Origin: Sporomusa silvacetica DSM 10669
GTDB taxonomy: Bacteria; Bacillota; Negativicutes; Sporomusales; Sporomusaceae
Direction: 5' to 3'
Length of the DNA stretch: 64,000 nt
Assembly: GCF_002257705.1 (NCBI RefSeq)
Contig: NZ_LSLK01000165.1
Coordinates: 27,305-91,304, forward strand
Both the position numbers and the translations under genes were made by a program. A model generated the notes under the pieces. The model was not told the origin of the DNA. It worked only from the letters and a program-made list of their open reading frames with translations, and did no database searches. Shown here piece by piece: positions 1-7,711 of this stretch; position 1 is the stretch's first letter; each line of letters opens with the position of its first letter.

Positions 1-608
1 CAGCGACATCAATAGATATTCCGGAAAAACAATATATCGAAGTCGAACTGGGAGAGGCTCCGTCTGCCGGACAGACAATGGAAAATCAAGTGGAAGCCAA
101 AGTCCAGGAAACCGTTGAACAGCGGCCTCAAGTCCCCATTGCATCGCGGAACGAACCTGCGGTTATGTCATCGAGCACAGCAGCAGCCGAGCCGGCATTA
201 CAAATGGCGGCGACGGGAAATACAGGTATGGTTTCCGGTGGTGCGGGTCCTTTTTCCGGCGACTCAGTCTCTCCTGGAAGCATTACCGGCGCCAAAGGGT
301 CGAGTGGTAATGGTCGAGGCGGAAGTGATAAAGGGGACAATGACCGCCCGTATGTGGTTTATGGACCCACGCCGCAATATCCGAATCAGGCGCGAACAAA
401 TAGCTGGGAAGGGACAGTTCGTGTAAAAGTATTAGTTGCTGAGAGCGGGATAGTACAAGATATTCGGTTAGCTAGTAGTTCAGGGTACGGCTCTTTGGAT
501 CAGGCTGCACTTGATGGTGTTCACCGCTGGCAGTTTAAGCCAGCTTATCTGGATGGTCGTCCAGTCACGGCCTGGGTGATAGTACCGGTTATATTTGAAT
601 TGAACTAA
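1..608 (+). CDS. TonB-family energy transducer, C-terminal part (5' end outside window)
   Basis: The frame is open back to the window edge without a start, so the N-terminal membrane anchor is missing. The last ~85 residues are a TonB C-terminal domain: a Pro-containing lead-in (GPTPQYPNQAR), the strand EGTVRVKVLV and the closing segment HRWQFKPAYLDGRPV before VIFELN. Between the acidic visible start and this domain lies a Gly/Ser-rich spacer that would cross the periplasm. TonB proteins, with ExbB/ExbD, pass proton-motive-force energy to outer-membrane receptors. The TonB-dependent receptor 1.3 kb downstream on the same strand is the obvious partner. Its presence implies an outer membrane. 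ExbBD are not in the window. Confidence 0.9.
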   Translation, partial: ATSIDIPEKQYIEVELGEAPSAGQTMENQVEAKVQETVEQRPQVPIASRNEPAVMSSSTAAAEPALQMAATGNTGMVSGGAGPFSGDSVSPGSITGAKGSSGNGRGGSDKGDNDRPYVVYGPTPQYPNQARTNSWEGTVRVKVLVAESGIVQDIRLASSSGYGSLDQAALDGVHRWQFKPAYLDGRPVTAWVIVPVIFELN

Positions 609-630
609 TCAATATTTTAGGCGGTGAATT

Positions 631-1839
631 ATGGATAATCTGCGCGAATGCACAATTAAGGAGATTGTCAGACAATACCCTGAAACCCTGGAAGTATTTA
701 TTAACAATGGTTTTGCCATATTTGCTGAGGAAAATGCTCTAAATGAACTGGGTTCAATTTTGACACTAAAATCAGCCTTACGGACAAAAAAAATTGGTAT
801 TGAAGCTTTCGTGCAGTTGATTAAGGACAAAATTGAGGATACAGCCTACTATAATAGTCTATTTTCTTTAATGGGTGGTAATAAGCCTGGCGGTTTTAAC
901 ATCCATATTCCCTGCGGTTTGAAGGGGCCATTTGAACGTAAATTACAGACACTGTTGCAGGCAATACAGAAAAATGACGACAATCCGCATCATCAAGATA
1001 TTGACGGAATCCCCGATCTGGCGATAACAAAAAGCTACCATTTCTTTAATGAAAATTTTATTAACAAATTTGTTAGTAAAGGTCTTTATACCGCGATACC
1101 ACGGAAAGTGGTGAACAAGCAATTGGCTGACCTTGAGATTGTGGATCAGAAATGGCCTTTTAATGTAATCTGCCTTGGAATCTCGGTAATAGTAGTTGAT
1201 CGAAAACGGCTCGGTGATCTACCAATGCCGAAAACATGGGGAGATTTACTGAAACCGGAGTACGAGCGTAAAGTCATGATAAATAGTCGTGGTGATTCTT
1301 TCAGTGATGCAGTATTACTTAACATTTATAAGGAGTACGGAGAGGAGGGAATTGCACTTCTGGGGCGGGCGATACATAGCGGGGCACATTCAGCACAAAT
1401 GATCAAAGGCCTGGCGAGTAGTAATCCGGATTTGCCGCCTATTTATATCATGCCGGATTTTTTTGCACATACCATTAGTTCTACCACAACTATTGAAATA
1501 GTCTGGCCGGAAGACGGCGCTTTGGTAACGCCGTTCTTTTTTATGGTCAAAGCAAACAAAGTCGAGAAGTTCAAAGATTTGGTCGATTTTTTAACAGGCC
1601 CGCAAGTCGGGCAAATCTGCGCTAATGCGTACTTTCCTTCCGTTCACCCGGATGTAAGCAATAGAGTACCAATTGACGCTAAATTTAAGTGGCTCGGTTG
1701 GGATTACATAAAAGAACATGACATCGAGGCTTTGGTTAAAAAATTGAATAACCTGTTTTTGGTAAGCTATCGTGGCGATGAACTGCATAACGAGCCTTCG
1801 TCTAGGGAGAGGGGGAATTTGGCTATGGGAAAAGCTTAA
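631..1839 (+). CDS. ABC-type substrate-binding-fold protein with DUF1858-like N-terminus, no signal peptide
   Basis: The 402-residue product has two parts. Residues ~5-70 (CTIKEIVRQYPETLEVFINN onward) resemble the small helical DUF1858/ScdA-N type domain, but without its usual cysteines. Residues ~90-400 resemble a periplasmic binding protein of the iron/spermidine class, for example the segments PKTWGDLLKPEYERKVMINS, EYGEEGIALLGRAI and FLTGPQVGQICA. No signal peptide or lipobox is visible, so as read it would be cytoplasmic, odd for this fold. It lies 22 bp after the TonB gene and 57 bp before the receptor, in one apparent operon. It may handle a metal or metal chelate inside the cell. Function is inferred only. 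Confidence 0.7.
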   Translation: MDNLRECTIKEIVRQYPETLEVFINNGFAIFAEENALNELGSILTLKSALRTKKIGIEAFVQLIKDKIEDTAYYNSLFSLMGGNKPGGFNIHIPCGLKGPFERKLQTLLQAIQKNDDNPHHQDIDGIPDLAITKSYHFFNENFINKFVSKGLYTAIPRKVVNKQLADLEIVDQKWPFNVICLGISVIVVDRKRLGDLPMPKTWGDLLKPEYERKVMINSRGDSFSDAVLLNIYKEYGEEGIALLGRAIHSGAHSAQMIKGLASSNPDLPPIYIMPDFFAHTISSTTTIEIVWPEDGALVTPFFFMVKANKVEKFKDLVDFLTGPQVGQICANAYFPSVHPDVSNRVPIDAKFKWLGWDYIKEHDIEALVKKLNNLFLVSYRGDELHNEPSSRERGNLAMGKA

Positions 1840-1896
1840 AGCAAACAGCAATTAGATGATCTTGACACTAATCTTAGATAGGGGAGAAGGAATACC

Positions 1897-3852
1897 ATGA
1901 TAGGAAAAAAGCTAATATCGACAGTGTGCCTAGCAACGGTGGCTTGTATGCCCTTGGCGGCCTTTGCCGAAACAAGTGATTCAAAAGAAAGTTCTGAACT
2001 AAGTCCGGTTGTGGTTTCAGCGGATAAGGTTAAGAAACAGGATAATCAAGAAAATGTATCCAGTCGCCTAACCGTTCCGGAGAGTGCAAAGAGTGGAACG
2101 GAAGTTTTTACTAGAAAAGATATTGAAGCTATGCATCCTCGGAATGTGTTCGATATTCTTGAACAGGCAAAGGGTATAGTGGTGACCTATCAGGGGCGAA
2201 AACATCCGTATTTTATCAGAGACCGCGGCGGCGATCAAATGGGGATTATTCTTGATGGCGTGTATCTGCCTTGGTCGGCAGTATCCCGTGTAGTAGCGAG
2301 TTTGCCGGTCAATATGATTGAGTCAGTGAAAGTAGTAAGGGATTCTACTGTTTTAACAATTGCGCCGATGGGGCCTTTTGGAGCAGATCAGGCCGCATCT
2401 GGTCAGGGATTTATAATTATCACTACCAAAAAATCAACATCGCCTGAAACAGAATTAAACATTGGTTATGGCACACTAGATACGCAAAAATATCAAATTT
2501 TCCACGGTGATAAGAAGGATAAATTATCTTATAACATAGGGTATACAAAAGCTAAAACAGACGGAAAAGACAACTGGTACAATTTTTCTGACTCTGATTC
2601 AATTTTACTGAAAGGTGGTTATAGTGACAAAGGTTTTTCCAGCAATCTTATGCTATATAACGACAGAACAACCTCACCGTTTCAACGGGGACTAGAGTCA
2701 AATGGTAAACTCTCTTCGGCTAAATGGGGCTATGACCCGATGGAAACGACGGTAATCGCCTATGACATGGCTAAACAGTGGAATAAGCAAAATACAACTT
2801 CTTTTAGCTTTAGCTATACTAAGGTTGATTCGGACTTCCACCAAGATACCTTTGGCAAGGCGCCTGTCGCTACTGTCAAGTACGTGGATTACTGGCGAGA
2901 GTACAATCTTTGGCATACCATCGCCGCAGATAAGGATACATTAAAATTCGGTACGCAGTATATCAGTTGGCATACGCCTACCGGTACGGCTGGCGGTTTC
3001 GAGGGGCAAGAACAACATGAAGAATTATATGGTTATTATCTGACTGATGAGCACAGAGTCGATGACCGCTGGACTGTAGACGGTGGGATAAGGCTCGATA
3101 AACGTCATATTATATCGGGAACAGGAGAGATCGCAAAAAGAATAAATGATCAATGGGCACAAGATGGGATGACTTATTCGTTGGGGACTTCGTACAAATT
3201 AAACTCTATATATAAACTGTCGACTCGATTGGCGTATTCTCGCCAGCCAGTCAGTGAGTATCTTATCCCGATTAGTGGCGTAACCTTGCATGGTGAGAAA
3301 CGGTGGAAATATGAAACAGGAATTACGGCAGATTACAATAAAGCGTTCAATGTTGCGCTGACTGCGTTTTATTATAATATTGATAACTGTAAAATCGCTA
3401 CCAATCAAACTACTGGGAGTGGAGTTAATACAACCACACTATATGACGAGGCTGATGTCGGTAGGCGCGGGATGGAACTGGGGGTTAATGGACAACTGTC
3501 AGACCATTGGAAATACGATTTGAGTTATTCTTATATCAATTCAAGCAATGCCGATGACAACAGTCAGTTGTCGACAAATACCTATACCTTGCGGCTGAAT
3601 TATAAAAACAAAGACATTGCTGCAAATGTAACGGCGTTACATCTTGATCCATTCCTCAGTTATGGGAAACGGGCAGGTAATTTTAACCGCGTCGATGCTA
3701 ACATTAGTAAGGACCTGGATAAAAATCGCACGCTCACTTTATATGTCAGAAATCTCGGTGACGTGCAGTATGCTACTATTTACAGACCGTCCCTTGGTTA
3801 CTTTAATGATGTTGGCCGAACTTACGGTGTTGAAATGAGCATGAAGTTTTAA
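1897..3852 (+). CDS. TonB-dependent outer-membrane receptor
   Basis: The 651-residue protein starts with a clear signal peptide (MIGKKLIS..., cleavage near AFAET). A plug domain follows at ~60-180, with DILEQAKGIVVTYQG, LDGVYLPW and IESVKVVRD, then a repetitive aromatic beta-barrel to the C-terminus. The protein ends in Phe (VEMSMKF), the usual signal for outer-membrane assembly. The family imports siderophores, cobalamin or other large ligands using TonB. The flanking TonB and lipoprotein binding protein support one uptake operon. The ligand cannot be read from sequence; no cobalamin riboswitch or Fur box was recognised upstream. The start is supported by AGGGGAGAAGG a few bases before the ATG. 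Confidence 0.93.
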   Translation: MIGKKLISTVCLATVACMPLAAFAETSDSKESSELSPVVVSADKVKKQDNQENVSSRLTVPESAKSGTEVFTRKDIEAMHPRNVFDILEQAKGIVVTYQGRKHPYFIRDRGGDQMGIILDGVYLPWSAVSRVVASLPVNMIESVKVVRDSTVLTIAPMGPFGADQAASGQGFIIITTKKSTSPETELNIGYGTLDTQKYQIFHGDKKDKLSYNIGYTKAKTDGKDNWYNFSDSDSILLKGGYSDKGFSSNLMLYNDRTTSPFQRGLESNGKLSSAKWGYDPMETTVIAYDMAKQWNKQNTTSFSFSYTKVDSDFHQDTFGKAPVATVKYVDYWREYNLWHTIAADKDTLKFGTQYISWHTPTGTAGGFEGQEQHEELYGYYLTDEHRVDDRWTVDGGIRLDKRHIISGTGEIAKRINDQWAQDGMTYSLGTSYKLNSIYKLSTRLAYSRQPVSEYLIPISGVTLHGEKRWKYETGITADYNKAFNVALTAFYYNIDNCKIATNQTTGSGVNTTTLYDEADVGRRGMELGVNGQLSDHWKYDLSYSYINSSNADDNSQLSTNTYTLRLNYKNKDIAANVTALHLDPFLSYGKRAGNFNRVDANISKDLDKNRTLTLYVRNLGDVQYATIYRPSLGYFNDVGRTYGVEMSMKF

Positions 3853-3883
3853 GGGGGTTATTACGTCGAGAAGATTATGTGTA

Positions 3884-4960
3884 TTGTTAGCCATTGTTAC
3901 TATTCTTGTTGTATTGACTGCCTGTGGGAAAGAGCCAGTTTTACCAAAAGATAACCGACCAACTATTGATGTGATTGATATGAGCGGACGAACGGTAACT
4001 ATTCCCAGGGAGATAAACAGGATATATGCGGTAGGCGTAAATGGTTCTATTATCGTATACACATTGGCGCCGGAGAAGCTGAGCGGCTTGGGTGTTTTAC
4101 CGGCGAGCGGAACCGCAAAATATATTAATGAGCAATATCATAAAATACCGGTACTGGGAGATGTCGAGGGGAATTCAGCGAATAGTGAAACTGTCTTGAA
4201 AGCTAATCCAGATATTATTATTTCATCGATGATGGCTGATGTAGATAAGGCTACTACTATTACCAATGCAGATAGATTACAAAAGAAATTAGAAAGGCCG
4301 GTTGTAGTTATTGACGGCAGACTTACCAATACGGACAAGACATACGAGTTCTTGGGCAATATAATGGACAGAAAAGAGCGTGCCAAAGAGTTGGGCGACT
4401 ATTGTGCAAAGTCCCTAAAAGAAATTAAAGACATGGTGGAAAAAATACCAGCAGAAAAACTAGTTCGTGTCTATTATGCCGAAGGGCCTAAAGGTCTGAC
4501 AACTGACCCTGCAGGCTCTAGGCATACTGAGGTATTGGATTTTGTCAGGGGTATAAACGTGGCGCAAGTTCAAACTGGTTTGGATTCAGTTCCGGCAGGT
4601 GTTTCTTTGGAACAGGTGATGATCTGGAATCCGGATGTTATTATTACAGGAAAAGGTAAAGGCCATAATAGCGGCGGTGAATTTTATAATTATGCTTTAA
4701 AAGAGGGTAATTGGGAAAATATTAAAGCTGTAAAATTTGGACAAGTTTACGAGATTCCAGCTTACCCGTTTAATTGGTTTGACCGACCGCCTTCAGTCAG
4801 CCGGGTTATCGGGATTAAATGGCTGGCAAACCTCCTCTATCCAGACTATGTAACTATAGATATTAAAGCTGAAGTAAAAGAGTTCTATGCTAAATTTTTT
4901 GACTATAACTTAAACGATCAAGAAGTGGATGATATATTACAAAACGCTATGCGAAAGTAG
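3884..4960 (+). CDS. Periplasmic binding lipoprotein of the BtuF/FepB (siderophore/cobalamin) class
   Basis: The product contains a lipobox (LTAC, Cys near residue 14 from the TTG used here). The body is typical of the helical-backbone binding proteins for iron chelates and cobalamin: VIDMSGRTVTIPREINRIYA, a pair of lobes, and VSRVIGIKWLANLLYP at the end. It directly follows the receptor, so ligand would pass from the outer membrane to this protein and on to an ABC permease that is not in the window. The start is doubtful: TTG 3884 gives no basic n-region, whereas the frame continues upstream through TSRRLCV, which looks like the missing n-region but has no ATG, GTG or TTG. AAGGGGG lies just upstream at 3851-3857, so a rare ATT or ACG start near 3860-3863 is possible. 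Confidence 0.88.
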   Translation: MLAIVTILVVLTACGKEPVLPKDNRPTIDVIDMSGRTVTIPREINRIYAVGVNGSIIVYTLAPEKLSGLGVLPASGTAKYINEQYHKIPVLGDVEGNSANSETVLKANPDIIISSMMADVDKATTITNADRLQKKLERPVVVIDGRLTNTDKTYEFLGNIMDRKERAKELGDYCAKSLKEIKDMVEKIPAEKLVRVYYAEGPKGLTTDPAGSRHTEVLDFVRGINVAQVQTGLDSVPAGVSLEQVMIWNPDVIITGKGKGHNSGGEFYNYALKEGNWENIKAVKFGQVYEIPAYPFNWFDRPPSVSRVIGIKWLANLLYPDYVTIDIKAEVKEFYAKFFDYNLNDQEVDDILQNAMRK

Positions 4961-5096
4961 CAGTGTTCCTGTCCCTCTTATGTCACTAAGCGAGAGTATG
5001 CGGATAACATACTGTCAACAATTCGGGCTAATGACTTAACACAATCTGACTCATGAGCCGCATATGATAAAGTAACATAAGATGGAGGTTTTAATT

Positions 5097-5252
5097 ATGA
5101 ATAAAGAAAAAATCAAAAATGTGCTTGATGATGTCGGACGTAAAGCTAACTGGGCTATAGATGGCTTCGCTGCTTTCCATAATTTTGAAAAGTGGCAAGT
5201 ATGGCTAGCTATTGCTATTGTGATTGTATTGATTGTGGTGATTATTTTATAA
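5097..5252 (+). CDS. Small single-pass membrane protein, 51 aa, unknown function
   Basis: ATGGAGG-type ribosome site (GATGGAGG) sits 8 bases before the ATG. The product starts MNKEKIKNVLDDVGRKANW, a charged amphipathic half, and ends in one hydrophobic helix (WLAIAIVIVLIVVIIL) with almost nothing after it, so it is probably tail-anchored. A hairpin terminator follows within 60 bases, making it a separate small transcription unit. No family is recognised. Confidence 0.7.
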   Translation: MNKEKIKNVLDDVGRKANWAIDGFAAFHNFEKWQVWLAIAIVIVLIVVIIL

Positions 5253-5310
5253 GCGGTGATAAAAATAGCGCCGCGTGGTGGCAGCGCAAATATGATTAGC
5301 TTAACCAAGT

Positions 5311-5343
5311 GCCAGGCAGCTATACTGCTTGGCGTTATTTTAT
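5311..5343 (+). terminator. Rho-independent terminator
   Basis: A 9-bp stem (GCCAGGCAG with CTGCTTGGC, one G-U pair) is followed by GTTATTTTAT. It closes the 51-aa gene and abuts a copy of dispersed repeat A. Confidence 0.65.
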
Positions 5344-5453
5344 CCAGATGGAAAGGTTAAAACTTTCCCTGGATTGAACGACTAAGGCTTCTGCTGGCGT
5401 CCTAAAGGACTTGGCACAAGCCAAGTCTTATCTTATCCAGATGGAAAGGTTAA
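5343..5453 (+). repeat. Dispersed repeat A, full copy plus start of a second copy
   Basis: The element begins TCCAGATGGAAAGG, has the inverted partner CTTTCCCTGGA, then GGCTTCTGCTGGCG, the mini-palindrome TCCTAAAGGA and the hairpin ACTTGGCACAAGCCAAGT. At 5435 a new copy begins and stops after about 19 bases. The same order of modules recurs about eleven times in this window, always between genes. Confidence 0.9.
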
Positions 5454-5549
5454 ATAGAGGCGGCTATTTTTTTCTTGGCTTTCTATGTGTGTAGTGCTAT
5501 AATATATCCATATTATGGAAATTGAGGATGTGATATTATAGTTACTGGT

Positions 5550-5741
5550 ATGGAAGAGACGTTAATACAAAAGTTAACGGCACGTATACGAGAACAGCTA
5601 GTAGTAAAAGGGATTACTGATTTTGAGATTGCCGACGGTAATTTTTATTTTGCAAATGCTGCTGAAAAGACTAGAGCAAATGTCATTATCCGTGATTATT
5701 TAACTGATTTGCTTGATAATGATGCAGAGCGTTTAATGTAG
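5550..5741 (+). CDS. Small acidic hypothetical protein, about 63 aa
   Basis: The product (METLIQ-like start MEETLIQKL, end NDAERLM) is mostly helical and soluble, with alternating charged and aliphatic residues. No family is recognised. The ATG has no ribosome site close by; GAGG at 5524-5527 would fit an ATT at 5535 in the same frame, while the in-frame TGA at 5523 bars anything longer. TATAAT-like sequence occurs about 25 bases further up. A terminator follows the stop at once. Confidence 0.6.
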   Translation: MEETLIQKLTARIREQLVVKGITDFEIADGNFYFANAAEKTRANVIIRDYLTDLLDNDAERLM

Positions 5742-5743
5742 TT

Positions 5744-5780
5744 TGCCGCCTGCCCGGTTCGTCCTGGCGGGCGACTTTTT
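5744..5780 (+). terminator. Terminator, shared in sequence with one at 47551
   Basis: GCCGCCTG...CTGGCGGGC forms a stem followed by GACTTTTTTA. Nearly the same ~30 bases (GCCGCCTG, GGTTCGTCCTGG) occur after the secreted protein gene ending at 47542, so this terminator is itself a dispersed sequence. Confidence 0.65.
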
Positions 5781-5825
5781 TATCCGGTGGAAAGTATAAC
5801 TTTCCCTGGATTGAAAGACTAAGGC
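5781..5825 (+). repeat. Dispersed repeat A, 5' part only
   Basis: Contains the first hairpin module (GGTGGAAAGTATAACTTTCC) and ATTGAAAGACTAAGGC, then stops. It overlaps the last codons of the minus-strand gene 5819-6007, which may have been extended or trimmed by it. Confidence 0.75.
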
Positions 5826-6007
5826 CATAGTATTATATGCGGATTACAACAATCGAATGGCCGGCATAGTCGGTAGGGTCGGCAGTAATAAGGCCGGCAA
5901 TGATACGGACGGCAATTAAACGGGATGCAACACTGACGATGGTATTGTTGTTCATTCCATTCGGTTATTTCGGGATATTCCACAGCCTTCCTATTTTTGC
6001 GGTTCAT
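5819..6007 (-). CDS. Small Cys/Pro/Tyr/Arg-rich protein with CRPY repeats
   Basis: 62 residues. The first 25 are charged (MNRKNRKAVEYPEITEW), followed by a Cys-rich block in which CRPY or a close variant repeats four times at five-residue spacing (CRPYHCRPYYCRPYRLCRPF). AAAGGAG lies 9 bases before the ATG, supporting translation. Short Cys/Tyr-rich repeat proteins are common among spore-coat or exosporium components of spore formers, but no named family is recognised; a coat or cross-linking role is inference. The 3' end runs into a repeat A fragment, so the C-terminus may not be original. Confidence 0.6.
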   Translation of the reverse strand: MNRKNRKAVEYPEITEWNEQQYHRQCCIPFNCRPYHCRPYYCRPYRLCRPFDCCNPHIILWP

Positions 6008-6162
6008 AATATATAACTCCTTTGTTCAGATACTACATGATATGCAGACAAATTAGCTTTGGGTTATCTTTACACCAACTAAATAAGTGTTTGATTTGGA
6101 TGGAAAAACTCCACTAATATGGTATAATATTGTCTAGTTAAGATCAAAGGAGATGGTTTACC

Positions 6163-6870
6163 ATGGCAAATCCTGTAATTTCAAAAGTAAGAGCCCTTCA
6201 TACATATAGTGGTGAAACTGCAACTTATGCAGGGGTAGCAACAAAAAGCCTCGCGTTAGTAGGAATTGTTACAGCTTCGGCGCTAATTACTTGGGCAATG
6301 GGTTATGCAACTCCAGTTACGGCGACAGTTACCTCAATTATGGGATTCATTGCGGCTCTTACCATAACCTTTCGGCCAGCATGGGCTGGATTTTTATCGC
6401 CGCTTTACGCTATATTAGAAGGCATGTTTTTAGCCGCTGTATCAGCAATGTTTGCCAATATGTATCACGGTATTGTTGTCAACGCCGTGATGATAACATT
6501 TGGTATTGCAATTAGTTCAGCGATTATTTACGCAAAAGGGTATGTGAAAGTTAACGAAGGCTTTATGAGGGCCGTCTATATGGCTACGCTCGGTATCGCT
6601 ATAACGTATTTGATTGAATTTGTTTTGAGTTTCTTCGGCATTCGCATCCCCCAAATACACCAAGGTGGAGCTGTCGGGATTATATTTAGCCTTGTTGTAA
6701 TTGGTGTAGCTACCTTGAATTTGTTTATTGATTACGAGAATATCAGCCAAAGTGTACGACAAGGACTGCCAGCAGAATATGAATGGTTTTGTGCCTTTGG
6801 ACTCCTGGTTACGCTTATTTGGCTATACATTGAAGTTTTAAATCTTCTCCGTAAATTGAAAGAGGAATAG
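6163..6870 (+). CDS. Bax inhibitor-1/YccA family membrane protein
   Basis: 235 residues with about seven transmembrane segments after a short N-terminal tail (MANPVISKVRALHTYSGETA), the pattern of bacterial YccA/BI-1 proteins with bacterial-type length. The motif ETATYAGVATKS and the final segments LNLFIDYENI and FGLLVTLIWLYIEVLNLLRKL fit this family. Members are integral membrane proteins, some proposed to leak calcium or to modulate FtsH; the role here is unknown. AAAGGAGATGG precedes the ATG. The stop codon directly abuts a decayed tRNA. Confidence 0.88.
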   Translation: MANPVISKVRALHTYSGETATYAGVATKSLALVGIVTASALITWAMGYATPVTATVTSIMGFIAALTITFRPAWAGFLSPLYAILEGMFLAAVSAMFANMYHGIVVNAVMITFGIAISSAIIYAKGYVKVNEGFMRAVYMATLGIAITYLIEFVLSFFGIRIPQIHQGGAVGIIFSLVVIGVATLNLFIDYENISQSVRQGLPAEYEWFCAFGLLVTLIWLYIEVLNLLRKLKEE

Positions 6871-6943
6871 GCTGGCGTGTGCCAGGATATTTTACCGATT
6901 CCCAAGTCGTGGGTCGCAAGTTCGAATCTCGTTGCCCGCTCCA
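6871..6943 (+). pseudogene. Decayed tRNA-Gly (CCC anticodon region)
   Basis: The 3' half is clearly tRNA: loop TTCCCAA with stem arm GTCG, variable region, T-arm GCAAG-TTCGAAT-CTCGT and acceptor arm TGCCCGC plus TCCA. Counting back gives exactly 73 nt to GCTGGCG, which pairs with the acceptor at 6 of 7 positions. The D-arm is unrecognisable, a base seems lost from the anticodon stem and the T-stem has an A-C mismatch. A working bacterial tRNA-Gly would not have these faults. It starts right after the stop codon of the preceding gene and is followed at once by repeat A. Confidence 0.65.
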
Positions 6944-7038
6944 GTATAAGATAAGACTTGGCTTGTGCCAAGTCCTTTAGGACGCCGGCAGAAGCCTTAG
7001 TCGTTCTATCCAGGGAAAGTTATACTTTCCATCTGGAA
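6944..7038 (-). repeat. Dispersed repeat A, full copy, reverse orientation
   Basis: Reads on the minus strand TCCAGATGGAAAGTATAAC, then the hairpin partner, GGCTTCTGCCGGCG and ACTTGGCACAAGCCAAGTC. It lies between the convergent membrane-protein gene and the glutamate mutase operon. Confidence 0.9.
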
Positions 7039-7041
7039 AAT

Positions 7042-7078
7042 AAAACCTTCCAGGCATTTGCGTGGAAGGTTTTATTTT
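7042..7078. terminator. Bidirectional terminator
   Basis: AAAACCTTCCAGGC/GTGGAAGGTTTT stem with A and T tracts on both sides, in a convergent intergenic region. It can end both the YccA-like gene and the glutamate mutase operon. Confidence 0.85.
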
Positions 7079-7197
7079 TATATTTGATTAGATTCTCAGT
7101 AGTAAAGATTTCTAAAACATAGAAAAGAGATCAGGGAACTTATCACTCTATTCCAATCGTTTCATTGTCCATGTGATCATTTCCCAATGTAAATCAA

Positions 7198-7632
7198 TTA
7201 GGCGATACCCAGATCTTCCTTCAAAGTCTTAGCCACTTCTGCTGCAGTTGTAGAAACCCGGAAAACCCGGTTGAAACCCATTTCCCGGAACCGACGTTCA
7301 ATCTCAGGCCAATTCTTGTCAAGCTCAAGCGGAGCGGCAACAGTACCACCCACATAGAGGATGATATCCTTCAAGCCAGCCTCAATGCACTTTCCCCTAA
7401 ACCCTTCGCAGTCTAGGAGACCCATCCCGTACATGGACGAAACAAGGATAGCATCGGCATTGATTTCTATTGCGGCGTTGATGAATTCTTGTTGTGGAAC
7501 GACAGCGCCCAAGAATGCAACCGTAAAGCCCGCATCCTTAAATGTCTTTTGAAGAACCCAACCACCGATCATATGTGCATCGGCTCCGATGGTGCCGATA
7601 ACTACACTTTTGTTAACCTTTCTCTTTTCCAT
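7198..7632 (-). CDS. glmS: Glutamate mutase, small cobalamin-binding subunit
   Basis: 144 residues. Near the start is the base-off B12-binding signature GADAHMIGG (Asp-x-His-x-x-Gly, the His replacing the lower axial ligand of cobalamin), followed by the SSMYG and YVGGTV segments of the same Rossmann-like fold. Glutamate mutase interconverts L-glutamate and (2S,3S)-3-methylaspartate by a radical mechanism and needs GlmE as the catalytic partner. GlmE and the GlmL-type protein are immediately upstream in the same operon. A 3-methylaspartate ammonia-lyase gene, which normally continues the fermentation pathway, is not next to it. Confidence 0.95.
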   Translation of the reverse strand: MEKRKVNKSVVIGTIGADAHMIGGWVLQKTFKDAGFTVAFLGAVVPQQEFINAAIEINADAILVSSMYGMGLLDCEGFRGKCIEAGLKDIILYVGGTVAAPLELDKNWPEIERRFREMGFNRVFRVSTTAAEVAKTLKEDLGIA

Positions 7633-7711
7633 TTCTTCCTCCTAATTGCTTTGTGAATTTTTATTTTCATATCTCTTTTTATATGAAAATCTCATCTGAT
7701 AAATTTCTGCA

